Source of the DNA: Winogradskyella wichelsiae
Lineage (GTDB): Bacteria > Bacteroidota > Bacteroidia > Flavobacteriales > Flavobacteriaceae
Direction of reading: 5' to 3'
Assembly (NCBI RefSeq): GCF_013403925.1
Contig: NZ_JABFDJ010000004.1
Span: 248,001 to 312,000 of the forward strand
Length of the DNA: 64,000 nucleotides
Both the position numbers and the translations under genes were made by a program. The notes under the pieces are model-generated. The model searched no databases and was not told the origin of the DNA. It worked only from the letters and a program-made list of their open reading frames with translations. Shown in pieces: positions 34,035 to 42,976 of this stretch (the stretch's first letter is position 1; each line of letters starts with the position of its first letter).

Positions 34035-36254
34035 ATGAAACAAATCTTAACATTAACTATTTTATGCTGCTTCTCATTAGTCACGAGGGCACAAAATTTA
34101 AAAGGAATAGTACAAAACGAACTCAACCAGCCCTTAGAAGCTGCATATATATACAACCAAAGTACAGAAAGCCACGCCCACTCTACTGAAAACGGAGTGT
34201 TCTTAATAAAAGACACCAAAGTAGGAGATTCTTTAAGAATTGGATTATTAGGTTATAAAACTAGAATTATTAAATTAGAATCTTCTGAGAATTTTAAAAT
34301 TACACTTGAAGAAAAAGCGTTTCAATTAGATGAAATGATGATTACGGAAGAATTAAATACCGTAAGTACAATTTCTAGATTAGATCTAAATATTACACCT
34401 GTAAATTCTACTCAAGAAGTTTTAAGAAAAGTACCAGGTTTATTTATTGGTCAGCATGCCGGAGGCGGAAAAGCAGAACAATTATTTTTACGTGGTTTTG
34501 ATATCGATCACGGAACCGATGTTTCAATCTCTGTAGATGGAATGCCTGTAAATATGGTTTCTCATGCACATGGTCAAGGTTATAGTGATTTACATTTTGT
34601 AATCCCTGAAACTGTAAATAAAATTGATTTCGGAAAAGGTGCTTATTACGCACAAGAAGGAGATTTTAATACTGCTGGCTATGTTAACTTTAAAACAAAA
34701 GACTATTTAAAAGAAAGTGAAATTTCTTTTACAGTAGGTCAATTCAACACCATGAGAACTGTAGGTTTGTTTGATCTTTTAGAAAACACAAAAAATCAAA
34801 ATGCTTATGTCGCTTTAGAATATATAAACACTGATGGACCTTTTGAATCTCCACAGAATTTTAACCGACTTAATCTATTTGGTAAGTATGTTATGTTTTC
34901 ACCAGAGAATGATAAACTAACTTTAACAGCATCGCATTTTACGAGTCGTTGGGATGCTTCAGGCCAAATTCCACAGCGTGAAGTTGACAACGGAAACATT
35001 ACACGTTTTGGTGCTATTGATGATACTGAAGGAGGGCAAACAGAACGTACCAATCTGAATGTAACTTTCGATAAATATATTGATGATAACACCAAATTAA
35101 GCACCAATGCTTTTTATTCTCATTATGCTTTTGAGTTGTATTCAAACTTTACCTTCTTTTTAGAAGACCCTATTAATGGAGATCAAATTTTTCAAAAAGA
35201 AGATCGAAATATTATTGGTTTAAATACTGCAATCACACACAATACTAATTTAGGGGATACTGAACTCACATTAACGTCTGGTATTGGCTTAAGACATGAT
35301 ATTTCTGATGATGTAGAATTATCTAGAACATTAAATAGAAGCACAACTTTAGAGAATATTCAGTTAGGAGACATTAACCAAACAAATATTGATGCTTTTG
35401 TAAATGCTGAATTCGAATTCGGAAAATTTAAAGTAGCACCAGCATTGCGTTTAGACTATTTTAAGTTTATGTACAACGATGCACTTCAAACTAATTATAC
35501 AACCTTATCTGAAACTAAAACAATCTTAAGTCCTAAGTTAAATTTCTTCTACAACGCTCAAGATAATTTACAATTATATCTTAAATCAGGATTAGGTTTT
35601 CACTCTAACGACACAAGAGTTGTTGTAGCCAATGGCGGTGAAGATATTTTACCACGTTCTTACGGAGCTGATTTAGGAACCGTATGGAAACCATTCCCTA
35701 AGTTAGTTGTAAACTCTGCACTTTGGTATTTATTTTTAGAACAAGAATTTGTTTACGTAGGTGATGCAGGTATTGTAGAACCAAGCGGCAAAACAAGACG
35801 TTTTGGCTTAGATTTAGGTTTACGTTACCAGTTAACTGATTGGTTATTTTTAGATACAGATGCTACACTTACCAATGCAAGAAGTATTGATGAAGCAGAC
35901 GGACAAGATTACATTCCTTTAGCACCAGATTTTACTTTAGTCGGTGGTGTGTCTATAGATGATCTTAATGGTTTTTCAGGAGGCTTACGTTTTAGATATT
36001 TAGATGACAGAGCCGCTAATGAAGATAATTCAATTGTAGCTGAAGGTTATATGGTAACAGATTTTAATGTGAATTACAGTTTTAATAAAGTAACACTAGG
36101 GCTTGCTATAGAAAATCTTTTTGATGTAGAATGGAATGAAACACAATTCGCTACAGAATCTCGTTTACAAGGTGAAGCACAATCTGTTGAAGAAATACAT
36201 TTTACACCTGGTACACCTTTCTTTATAAAAGGAACAGTTAGCTACAGATTTTAA
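34035..36254 (+). CDS. TonB-dependent outer-membrane receptor
   Basis: 739 residues with a signal peptide (about 1-20). A carboxypeptidase-regulatory-like domain (LKGIVQNELNQPLEAAYIY) precedes the plug, which contains the His-rich NMVSHAHGQGYSDLHFVIPE. A beta-barrel follows, ending FFIKGTVSYRF with an aromatic C-terminal residue. It imports a substrate at the cost of TonB-ExbBD energy. The substrate is unknown. The linked DUF4331 and TPR proteins are probable surface partners. Confidence 0.92.
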   Translation: MKQILTLTILCCFSLVTRAQNLKGIVQNELNQPLEAAYIYNQSTESHAHSTENGVFLIKDTKVGDSLRIGLLGYKTRIIKLESSENFKITLEEKAFQLDEMMITEELNTVSTISRLDLNITPVNSTQEVLRKVPGLFIGQHAGGGKAEQLFLRGFDIDHGTDVSISVDGMPVNMVSHAHGQGYSDLHFVIPETVNKIDFGKGAYYAQEGDFNTAGYVNFKTKDYLKESEISFTVGQFNTMRTVGLFDLLENTKNQNAYVALEYINTDGPFESPQNFNRLNLFGKYVMFSPENDKLTLTASHFTSRWDASGQIPQREVDNGNITRFGAIDDTEGGQTERTNLNVTFDKYIDDNTKLSTNAFYSHYAFELYSNFTFFLEDPINGDQIFQKEDRNIIGLNTAITHNTNLGDTELTLTSGIGLRHDISDDVELSRTLNRSTTLENIQLGDINQTNIDAFVNAEFEFGKFKVAPALRLDYFKFMYNDALQTNYTTLSETKTILSPKLNFFYNAQDNLQLYLKSGLGFHSNDTRVVVANGGEDILPRSYGADLGTVWKPFPKLVVNSALWYLFLEQEFVYVGDAGIVEPSGKTRRFGLDLGLRYQLTDWLFLDTDATLTNARSIDEADGQDYIPLAPDFTLVGGVSIDDLNGFSGGLRFRYLDDRAANEDNSIVAEGYMVTDFNVNYSFNKVTLGLAIENLFDVEWNETQFATESRLQGEAQSVEEIHFTPGTPFFIKGTVSYRF

Positions 36255-36346
36255 AAACTTTCAACGCTTAATTTGTGGGGAAGCAGATTAAGTATTGTTG
36301 ATTGTTAGCTAACGAAAAAGATTGATCTGTGTTTGAGATTAATCAA

Positions 36347-36422
36347 ATCATGAAGTTTTCATGATGTTTTTGAGTTTTTTTGTTGGTGAAACACCTGCTC
36401 GAAAGAGTGGGTGTTTTTTTTT
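36347..36422 (+). terminator. Tandem terminator after the TonB receptor
   Basis: A first 8-bp hairpin ATCATGAA/TTCATGAT (36347-36365) precedes GTTTTT. A second perfect 11-bp stem (36390-36400 with 36405-36415, including two G-U pairs) has a GAAA tetraloop and eight or more T. Upstream, a 10-bp palindrome GTTAGCTAAC is at 36304. Nothing else coding is seen in 36255-36480. Confidence 0.85.
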
Positions 36423-36480
36423 ATTATTATTTCTAATTTGAATAGCAATGAACGCTTATAGAACCTTTGAGTTTATTCCA

Positions 36481-36511
36481 AAAAAAAGACCATCCGTAAA
36501 GATGGTCTTTT
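36481..36511 (-). terminator. Terminator of ndk
   Basis: 11-bp perfect stem (36484-36494 with 36501-36511, AAAAGACCATC and complement) with a 6-nt loop, followed on the minus strand by seven T. It lies 22 bases after the ndk stop. Confidence 0.9.
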
Positions 36512-36533
36512 AAATATAATATAATGTTTTAGC

Positions 36534-36953
36534 TTAAAACATATCTCTACCTGAAAAATGGAAAGCACCTTCAATAGCTGCATTTTCATCACTATCACTT
36601 CCGTGAGCTGCATTTTCTCCAATAGAAGCTGCATATAATTTACGGATCGTACCTTCAGCTGCATCATCAGGGTTTGTAGCACCAATTAAAGTTCTAAAAT
36701 CTTCAACAGCGTTATCTTTTTCTAAGATAGCTGCAACAATAGGACCACGAGTCATATATTCTACTAATTCTCCAAAAAATGGACGCTCGTTATGTATTGC
36801 GTAAAATTCCTCAGCATCAGCTTTAGTCATTTGCGTTAATTTCATCGCTACGATTCTAAAACCTGAAGCTGTAATTTTTTCTAATATTGCGCCAATGTGT
36901 CCTTTTTCAACAGCATCAGGCTTTAACATTGTAAATGTTCTGTTAGTTGCCAT
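36534..36953 (-). CDS. ndk: Nucleoside-diphosphate kinase
   Basis: 139 residues. [34 protein letters not shown] and the active-site loop NAAHGSDS with phosphohistidine His117 are complete. It equilibrates nucleoside di- and triphosphates in the cytosol. A near-perfect promoter and a terminator on the same strand make it a single-gene unit. Confidence 0.97.
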   Translation of the reverse strand: MATNRTFTMLKPDAVEKGHIGAILEKITASGFRIVAMKLTQMTKADAEEFYAIHNERPFFGELVEYMTRGPIVAAILEKDNAVEDFRTLIGATNPDDAAEGTIRKLYAASIGENAAHGSDSDENAAIEGAFHFSGRDMF

Positions 36954-36975
36954 GTATCTTTTTTTAAATGTGGTG

Positions 36976-37005
36976 CAAAAGTAATCTATTTCTTTTATTT
37001 ATCAA
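36976..37005 (-). promoter_or_regulatory. Flavobacterial promoter of ndk
   Basis: On the minus strand: TTG (37003-37005), 19 bases, TACTTTTG (36976-36983) followed by CACC. Both elements and the spacing match TTG-N17-23-TAnnTTTG. The start codon is 23 bases downstream of the octamer. Confidence 0.75.
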
Positions 37006-37008
37006 CAA

Positions 37009-37291
37009 CTGCATTTATTAATTTAGTGTTACTAAACAAGTGTCACTGCTAAGATTTCCCCACAAATATCTATTTACACACCTCACTAGTAATCAAATAT
37101 TAAAACATGTATTTATACGCTTTAGTTAGATGTTAATTAACTATAATTTTTAAATTTTAAGATAATTTAGACAACCCAAAGTATGAAATTACCCAAAGAT
37201 AATTCAACAACTTATCACCGTATTCCCTTCGATTAACTAAAACAATCTATTAATTTCATGATAAAACCATTTTCAAAATAGCTAAAAAACG
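37009..37291. other. Non-coding gap between ndk and nrnA
   Basis: No ORF, RNA gene or terminator is supported. It contains a 10-bp palindrome GTTAATTAAC (37132-37141) and two copies of ACCCAAAG about 20 bases apart near 37175-37200. The A/T content is high. Confidence 0.5.
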
Positions 37292-37299
37292 TATCTTCG
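37292..37299 (+). promoter_or_regulatory. -7-like element immediately before nrnA
   Basis: TATCTTCG, one base off TAnnTTTG, ending only 6 bases before the nrnA ATG. If used, the message would have almost no leader. Confidence 0.35.
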
Positions 37300-37305
37300 C
37301 TTTCT

Positions 37306-38325
37306 ATGATAGACGCACAAATTTCAGAAATAAAAACCTTATTAAGTACTCCTAAAAACATTGTTATTGTACCACATAGAAATCCAGATGGGGATGCTAT
37401 GGGTTCTACACTTGCTTTGTGTCATTACTTAAAATTATATAATCATAATGCTATAATTATTACGCCTAACGATTATCCTGATTTTTTAAAGTGGTTACCT
37501 GGTGAAAATGCTGTTTTAAAATTTGAAACGCAACAACAAGAAAGCAATAAGCTTCTTGGTAATGCCGATTTAATTTTTACATTAGATTTTAATGCTTTTC
37601 ATCGTACAGGAAACCTGATGGCTGAAGCTTTAGAAAAAGCAACTGCAACAATGATTATGATAGATCATCACCAACAACCTGATGATTATGCTAAATATAC
37701 TTATTCAGATGTTAGCATGTCTTCTACTTGTGAAATGGTTTATAATTTCATTGAAATGCTTAATGATGTAGAAAAAATTAATGCCGATATCGCAACGTGT
37801 CTATATATAGGTATTATGACGGACACTGGCTCTTTCCGTTTTCCAGCAACAACAAGTAGAACTCATGAAGTTATTGGAAGTTTAATTGCAAAAGGAGCCG
37901 ATAATTCAGAAATACATAATAACACCTTTGACACCAATAGTTATAGTAGATTACAATTATTAGGTAGAGCTTTACAGAACTTAAAAGTGATTCCAGAATT
38001 ACGAACTGCTTACATTACATTATCTCAGGCAGAACTGGATCAATTCAACTATAAAAAAGGAGATACGGAAGGCTTCGTAAATTATGCGTTATCATTAAAA
38101 AATATCATTTTTGCTGCAATATTTATTGAAAGTCAACAAGATCAAATAATAAAAATATCACTACGTAGTAAAGGAGAGTTTTCTGTAAATGAATTTTCTA
38201 GAGCACACTTTCATGGAGGCGGTCATACAAATGCTGCCGGAGGCCGTAGCGAAGAAGATATGCAAACTACCATAAATAATTTTATTAGTATATTACCGCA
38301 GTATAAAGAGAATTTGTCCCAATAA
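37306..38325 (+). CDS. nrnA: DHH-family phosphoesterase, nanoRNase/pAp phosphatase
   Basis: 339 residues. The DHH domain has VPHRNPDGDAMGS, DFNAFHRTG, the DHH triad in MIMIDHHQQPDDY and the second metal site TDTGSFRFPATT. The DHHA1 domain ends with the substrate loop HFHGGGHTNAAGG. It degrades very short RNA and 3'-phosphoadenosine 5'-phosphate. It is followed by gldI after 35 bases. Confidence 0.9.
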   Translation: MIDAQISEIKTLLSTPKNIVIVPHRNPDGDAMGSTLALCHYLKLYNHNAIIITPNDYPDFLKWLPGENAVLKFETQQQESNKLLGNADLIFTLDFNAFHRTGNLMAEALEKATATMIMIDHHQQPDDYAKYTYSDVSMSSTCEMVYNFIEMLNDVEKINADIATCLYIGIMTDTGSFRFPATTSRTHEVIGSLIAKGADNSEIHNNTFDTNSYSRLQLLGRALQNLKVIPELRTAYITLSQAELDQFNYKKGDTEGFVNYALSLKNIIFAAIFIESQQDQIIKISLRSKGEFSVNEFSRAHFHGGGHTNAAGGRSEEDMQTTINNFISILPQYKENLSQ

Positions 38326-38360
38326 AACTGCTGAATTAACAGCGAATAACAACCTAGAAA

Positions 38361-38894
38361 ATGAAAAATCTACATATAATAGCTATTCTAACTCTATTAT
38401 GTTTCAGTTGCAAATCACCTGATGCTCGCTTACCTGAGTCCGTGCAATCTGGCTCATTTCTAAAAGCATCTGTAGAACGCAACAAAAAATTAAACCTATC
38501 AGAGCGCAAACAGATTCAGAAAATCATAAAAGATAACCCAAATAAAGAATACATTGCTTCGGAAAGCGGATTTTGGTACCATTACAACACCAAAATTGAA
38601 AACGATACCATACAACCAGAATTTGGAGACGAAATTCATTTTACATTTGATGTTTCTAATATTGAAGGTGATAAAATTTATGATAATACTTCTAAAACCT
38701 ATATAATGGATAAAGAAGAATTATTTACAGGTTTGCGAGAAGGCTTAAAACTTTTAAAGCCAACGGAAACAGCAACCTTTATTTTTCCATCCCAAAAAGC
38801 TTTTGGTTATTATGGAGATGACTATAAAATAGGAACCAACATTCCCTTAATTTGTAAAGTAACTTTAAACACTATAACCAAAAAAAATGATTAA
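38361..38894 (+). CDS. gldI: Gliding-motility FKBP-type prolyl isomerase lipoprotein GldI
   Basis: 177 residues. Lipobox CFSC near residue 15. The FKBP domain covers about 85-175: [44 protein letters not shown] and [11 protein letters not shown]. GldI folds or stabilises other Gld proteins of the gliding/T9SS machinery, matching the T9SS cargo in this window. Its stop overlaps the next start by 8 bases. Confidence 0.86.
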   Translation: MKNLHIIAILTLLCFSCKSPDARLPESVQSGSFLKASVERNKKLNLSERKQIQKIIKDNPNKEYIASESGFWYHYNTKIENDTIQPEFGDEIHFTFDVSNIEGDKIYDNTSKTYIMDKEELFTGLREGLKLLKPTETATFIFPSQKAFGYYGDDYKIGTNIPLICKVTLNTITKKND

Positions 38895-40104
38895 AAAAGC
38901 ACTTACTGCATTCGTTGTACTATTAGTATTGGTAAACATATCTTGCCAAGAACGCTATTCTGAATTAGGAGACGGTATTTATGCCGAATTTATAACCTCT
39001 AAAGACACAATGGTTGCAAAATTATTTTACGACCAAGCACCTGTAACGGTTGCTAATTTTGTAGCATTAGCAGAAGGAGATCATCCTTTAATAACTGATG
39101 AATTAAAAGGAAAACCTTATTATGATGGATTAACATTTCACCGTGTTATGAATAATTTTATGATTCAAGGTGGCGATCCTACAGGAACGGGCTCTGGAGA
39201 TCCTGGATACAAATTTGAAGATGAACTTGTAAACAACTTAAAACATGATAAGCCAGGTATGTTATCTATGGCTAATTCGGGTGTTAACTCTAACGGAAGT
39301 CAATTCTTTATTATTGAAAAAGCAACACCTTGGTTAGATGGCTATGATGCTAACGGAAATTTAAAAGATTGTTCTAATCCAAGAGTATCTTGCCACGCCG
39401 TTTTTGGTGAGTTGGTAAAAGGCTTAAATGTTTTAGATACAATCTCTAATGTAAAAGTACAGCCAGGCTCTAATAAACCATTAGAAGATGTTGTAATTAC
39501 AAAATTAAATATTATTAGAATTGGTACCGATGCTAAAAAGTTTGATGCCCCTAAAGTATTTACAGAAGAATTACCTAAAATTAAGGAAAGAGCTGCTGCT
39601 GCAAAACTTGAAGCTGATAAAAAAGCTGAAGAAGCTAAATTAGCTGCTAAAGCTAAAGCTGATGCTGCTAAGATTGAGTTCTTAAAAAAGAACGAAGAAT
39701 TAAAAGGTAGAAAAATTGAATCACCAACAGGAATGGCTATGATCTTCTTAAATGAAAGTAATGGTGTAAAACCAAATTCTACTGATCGTGTAAACATTGA
39801 TTGTGCTGGGTATTTAGAAAATGGAGATCTTTTCTGGACGACTTTAAAAGAAGTCGCTGAGAAAAATGGCAAATATGATGAAGGACAAGATAAAGCTGGT
39901 CGTTATAATCCTTTTGATATGCAATACAATGAAACTGCTGGTTTAATTGCTGGTTTTAAAGAAGCTATGCTTAACATGAAAATTGGAGATAAAGCAAGAG
40001 TATTTATTCCTTACTATTTAGGTTATGGAGAGAGAGGAAATCCACCAGTGATTCCACCAAGTGCCAACCTTATCTTTGATATTGAATTGGTAAGTATTAA
40101 ATAA
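38887..40104 (+). CDS. Periplasmic cyclophilin-FKBP fusion prolyl isomerase
   Basis: 405 residues. Lipobox NISC near 20. The cyclophilin domain covers about 25-220 ([38 protein letters not shown]). A charged Ala/Lys/Glu helix bridges about 232-260. The C-terminal FKBP domain ([13 protein letters not shown] ... [39 protein letters not shown]) follows. Two unrelated isomerase folds in one lipoprotein suggest a broad folding role. It is co-transcribed with gldI. Confidence 0.92.
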   Translation: MIKKALTAFVVLLVLVNISCQERYSELGDGIYAEFITSKDTMVAKLFYDQAPVTVANFVALAEGDHPLITDELKGKPYYDGLTFHRVMNNFMIQGGDPTGTGSGDPGYKFEDELVNNLKHDKPGMLSMANSGVNSNGSQFFIIEKATPWLDGYDANGNLKDCSNPRVSCHAVFGELVKGLNVLDTISNVKVQPGSNKPLEDVVITKLNIIRIGTDAKKFDAPKVFTEELPKIKERAAAAKLEADKKAEEAKLAAKAKADAAKIEFLKKNEELKGRKIESPTGMAMIFLNESNGVKPNSTDRVNIDCAGYLENGDLFWTTLKEVAEKNGKYDEGQDKAGRYNPFDMQYNETAGLIAGFKEAMLNMKIGDKARVFIPYYLGYGERGNPPVIPPSANLIFDIELVSIK

Positions 40105-40122
40105 CACTCCTTATTATAATCC

Positions 40123-40157
40123 AAAAAAGCAGCTATAAATTATAGCTGCTTTTTTTA
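40123..40157. terminator. Bidirectional terminator between the isomerase gene and pepD
   Basis: 15-bp perfect stem (40123-40137 with 40141-40155, AAAAAAGCAGCTATA and complement) with a 3-nt loop, and T/A runs on both sides. It serves the + operon and the convergent minus-strand pepD. Confidence 0.92.
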
Positions 40158-40202
40158 TGAAATATACTCAATAAAAAAAATTATCTTATCGATTTATAAA
40201 AC

Positions 40203-41666
40203 TTATGCTTTCGGAATATTCTTCAATATTTCTAAAACAAATTTCCAATATTTCTGTGCTGATGAAATCTGAGCACGCTCATCTGGCGAATGTGCTCCTT
40301 TAATATTAGGACCAAAACTAATCATATCCATTTCTGGATAATTGGTTCCTAAAATCCCACATTCAAGACCTGCGTGGCAAGCTGCAACATGAGGTTTTTC
40401 GCCATTATTTAAACCTTCGTAAATTGGCACCAATACTTTTAAAATAGCAGAATCCATATTTGGGGCCCAACCAGGGTAATCACCTGATAACTCAACTTCA
40501 CAACCTGTTAATTCAAAAGTTGCACGTAACATATTGGCTAAATCTTGTTTTGTACTATCTACAGAACTACGCGTTAAACAACCAATTTTAACGGCGCCTT
40601 CTTTTATAATAACTCTTGCAATGTTATTAGACGTTTCAACTAAACCTTCAATATCTGGACTCATACGATAAACACCATTATGCGCCGCATACAAAGCTCT
40701 TGTTAAACCTTCTTGCACACCTAAGTCCATTATTTTTTCTGGAGTTTCCGTTTTAGAAATAACAACTTCTAAATCTGGTTCCATTGTTTTGAATTCAAAT
40801 CTAAGCTCATCAGCTTTAGTTTTCATCTCTGCTTCAAAAAGTGCTTCATGTATTGCATCAATCACAACCACAGCATTACTTTCTCTTGGAATAGCATTTC
40901 TTAAACTACCTCCATTTATTTCAGAAATACGAAGTCCATAATTTTCAAACCCATCAAATAATAAACGGTTCATTAATTTATTAGCATTCCCTAAGCCTTC
41001 ATGAATTTGCATTCCAGAATGTCCACCTTGCAATCCTTTTACTGTAACAGTATAACCGATTTTAAACTCAGGTGTTTCTTCTTCATTATACTCGCGTGTT
41101 GCAGTTACATCTACTCCACCTGCACAACCAACTCCTATTTCGTCATCTTCTTCCGTATCTAAGTTCAAAAGAATTTCACCTTTAAGTATGCCTCCTTTTA
41201 AACCTTGAGCTCCTGTCATTCCTGTTTCTTCGTCAATGGTAAATAAAGCTTCTAATGTTGGGTGTACAATAGTATCGCTTTCTAAAACAGCCATAATTGT
41301 TGCAACACCTAAACCATTATCTGCACCAAGTGTCGTTCCTTTTGCTTTAACCCAATCACCTTCAATAAACATCTCAATACCTTGTTCATCAAAATTAAAA
41401 ACGGTATCGTTATTCTTTTGGTGTACCATATCTAAATGCGATTGTAATACAATAGCTTTACGATCTTCCATCCCTTTAGATGCGGGCTTACGGATAATTA
41501 CATTTCCTACTTCATCTACTAGCGTTTCTAAACCTAAATTTTCTCCGAAATCTTTCATGAATTGAATCACACGCTCTTCCTTTTTAGAAGGTCTTGGCAC
41601 GGCATTTAAATCTGCGAATTTATTCCAAAGTTGTTTTGGCTCTAAGGCTCTTATTTCTGAACTCAT
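40203..41666 (-). CDS. pepD: Aminoacyl-histidine dipeptidase (M20)
   Basis: 487 residues. SHLDMVHQKN and LGADNGLGVAT (first zinc ligands), FTIDEETGMTGAQGL (catalytic Glu and ligand), GGHSGMQIHEGLGNANKL and HAGLECGIL near the C-terminus are typical of PepD (carnosinase-type). It hydrolyses Xaa-His and other dipeptides in the cytosol. A -7 element lies upstream. Confidence 0.93.
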   Translation of the reverse strand: MSSEIRALEPKQLWNKFADLNAVPRPSKKEERVIQFMKDFGENLGLETLVDEVGNVIIRKPASKGMEDRKAIVLQSHLDMVHQKNNDTVFNFDEQGIEMFIEGDWVKAKGTTLGADNGLGVATIMAVLESDTIVHPTLEALFTIDEETGMTGAQGLKGGILKGEILLNLDTEEDDEIGVGCAGGVDVTATREYNEEETPEFKIGYTVTVKGLQGGHSGMQIHEGLGNANKLMNRLLFDGFENYGLRISEINGGSLRNAIPRESNAVVVIDAIHEALFEAEMKTKADELRFEFKTMEPDLEVVISKTETPEKIMDLGVQEGLTRALYAAHNGVYRMSPDIEGLVETSNNIARVIIKEGAVKIGCLTRSSVDSTKQDLANMLRATFELTGCEVELSGDYPGWAPNMDSAILKVLVPIYEGLNNGEKPHVAACHAGLECGILGTNYPEMDMISFGPNIKGAHSPDERAQISSAQKYWKFVLEILKNIPKA

Positions 41667-41686
41667 AAATCTTGTTTTTAGATGTG

Positions 41687-41694
41687 CAAAGGTA
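41687..41694 (-). promoter_or_regulatory. -7 element for pepD
   Basis: TACCTTTG on the minus strand followed by CACA, 20 bases before the pepD start. It matches TAnnTTTG. No TTG at the right distance. Confidence 0.45.
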
Positions 41695-41773
41695 CAAAAT
41701 ACGATTATCTCTCTATTGCCATTTACAACTTGTTTCTCTTGTACAAAATAATTAACCAGTCCAATCTTTTTCC

Positions 41774-41781
41774 TATTTTTG
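41774..41781 (+). promoter_or_regulatory. -7 element abutting the DUF3810 start
   Basis: TATTTTTG with its final G only 4 bases before the ATG at 41786. A transcript from it would be leaderless or nearly so. Confidence 0.4.
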
Positions 41782-41785
41782 ATAC

Positions 41786-42853
41786 ATGCGAAAAAACATA
41801 AAACTCATCCTTGTTATTTTCTTCGGAATTCAATTACTCTTCTTATCACAATTGAAACATTATCCCGAATTTATTGAGCAATTTTACAGCAACGGACTTT
41901 ATGTGTTTTTATCAAAATTATCACGTTATATTTTTGGCTGGCTTCCGTTTTCTGTTGGTGACCTATTTTACACTTTAGGTGGGATTTACATTATAAGATG
42001 GATAATTGTAAACCGAAAACGCATTATTAAAGACACAAAAAACTGGCTTTTAGACGTTGGTGCTACTTTATCTATTGCCTATTTTACCTTTCACATGCTT
42101 TGGGCTTTTAATTATTACCGACAACCTCTCTACAAGTCTTTAAATCTAGAAGCAGAATATTCTTCCGAGCAATTATTATCTTTTACGGAACGTTTAATTA
42201 AAAAATCGAATCAATTACAACTTCAATTGGTTAAAAATGACACCTTAAAAGTTGAATCGCCATATACAAAATCTGAAATTTTTAATAAAGTAGAAAATGG
42301 CTATAAATCGTTAGCTAAAGTTTATCCACATCTTGAATATGACCCCGTAAGTATTAAAAAATCAATTTACAGTTTACCTTTAACCTACATGGGATTTTCG
42401 GGATATATAAACCCATTTACAAATGAAGCTCAAGTCAACGGATTAATTTCTACGTATAAATATCCAACAACATCTTGTCACGAAGTAGCACATCAGTTGG
42501 GTTATGCAGCAGAAAATGAAGCTAATTTTATTGGTAGTTTAGCAGCTATACATAACGATGATTTATATTTTAAATATTCGGGTTATACCTTTGCGCTTCG
42601 GTATTGTTTAGGCGAAATATTTAGACGCGATCCTGAAGTTTATGCTACAATTTTGCCATCTATAAACAAAGGTATTCTTATAAATTACCAAGAGTCTCAA
42701 GATTTTTGGAAATCTTACGAAAACCCTATCGAGCCTATTTTTGAAAAAACATTCGATAATTTCTTAAAAGCGAATAATCAATCTGCAGGCATGAAAAGTT
42801 ATAGCTATGTTGTTGCACTTTTAGTGAATTATTATGAAGATAAAAGCTTATAA
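41786..42853 (+). CDS. DUF3810 family membrane protein with HExxH motif
   Basis: 355 residues with hydrophobic segments at about 7-22, 50-75 and 90-108. A soluble domain carries SCHEVAHQLGYAAENEANF, with H232-E-x-x-H236 and acidic residues at 243-246 as a possible third ligand. This is a gluzincin-like signature, so it may be a membrane-bound metallopeptidase. The family has no established function. Unrelated genes lie on either side. Confidence 0.75.
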   Translation: MRKNIKLILVIFFGIQLLFLSQLKHYPEFIEQFYSNGLYVFLSKLSRYIFGWLPFSVGDLFYTLGGIYIIRWIIVNRKRIIKDTKNWLLDVGATLSIAYFTFHMLWAFNYYRQPLYKSLNLEAEYSSEQLLSFTERLIKKSNQLQLQLVKNDTLKVESPYTKSEIFNKVENGYKSLAKVYPHLEYDPVSIKKSIYSLPLTYMGFSGYINPFTNEAQVNGLISTYKYPTTSCHEVAHQLGYAAENEANFIGSLAAIHNDDLYFKYSGYTFALRYCLGEIFRRDPEVYATILPSINKGILINYQESQDFWKSYENPIEPIFEKTFDNFLKANNQSAGMKSYSYVVALLVNYYEDKSL

Positions 42854-42976
42854 ATAATAAAACTGAGTGTTTTTAAACAAATTAAGCAAAGTTCTAAAAA
42901 TGTTAAAACCTTTAGATTACAAGAACTGAAACGCTTAAATTCCTATATTTAAAATTCTAACAAAACCAGCCACAAT

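Noticed and set aside
36473..36685. 70-codon minus-strand frame over the end of ndk
   Set aside because: It is ndk read in another frame and runs through the ndk terminator.
39342..39872. 176-codon frame antisense to the cyclophilin-FKBP gene
   Set aside because: It lies fully inside a well-supported gene; the Ala/Lys-rich linker gives a stop-free complement. No independent signal supports it.
42322..42330. TTATCCACA, a perfect DnaA box
   Set aside because: A single copy inside the DUF3810 coding sequence. No cluster and no dnaA, so it is not an origin, although parAB, recF and dciA are in the window.
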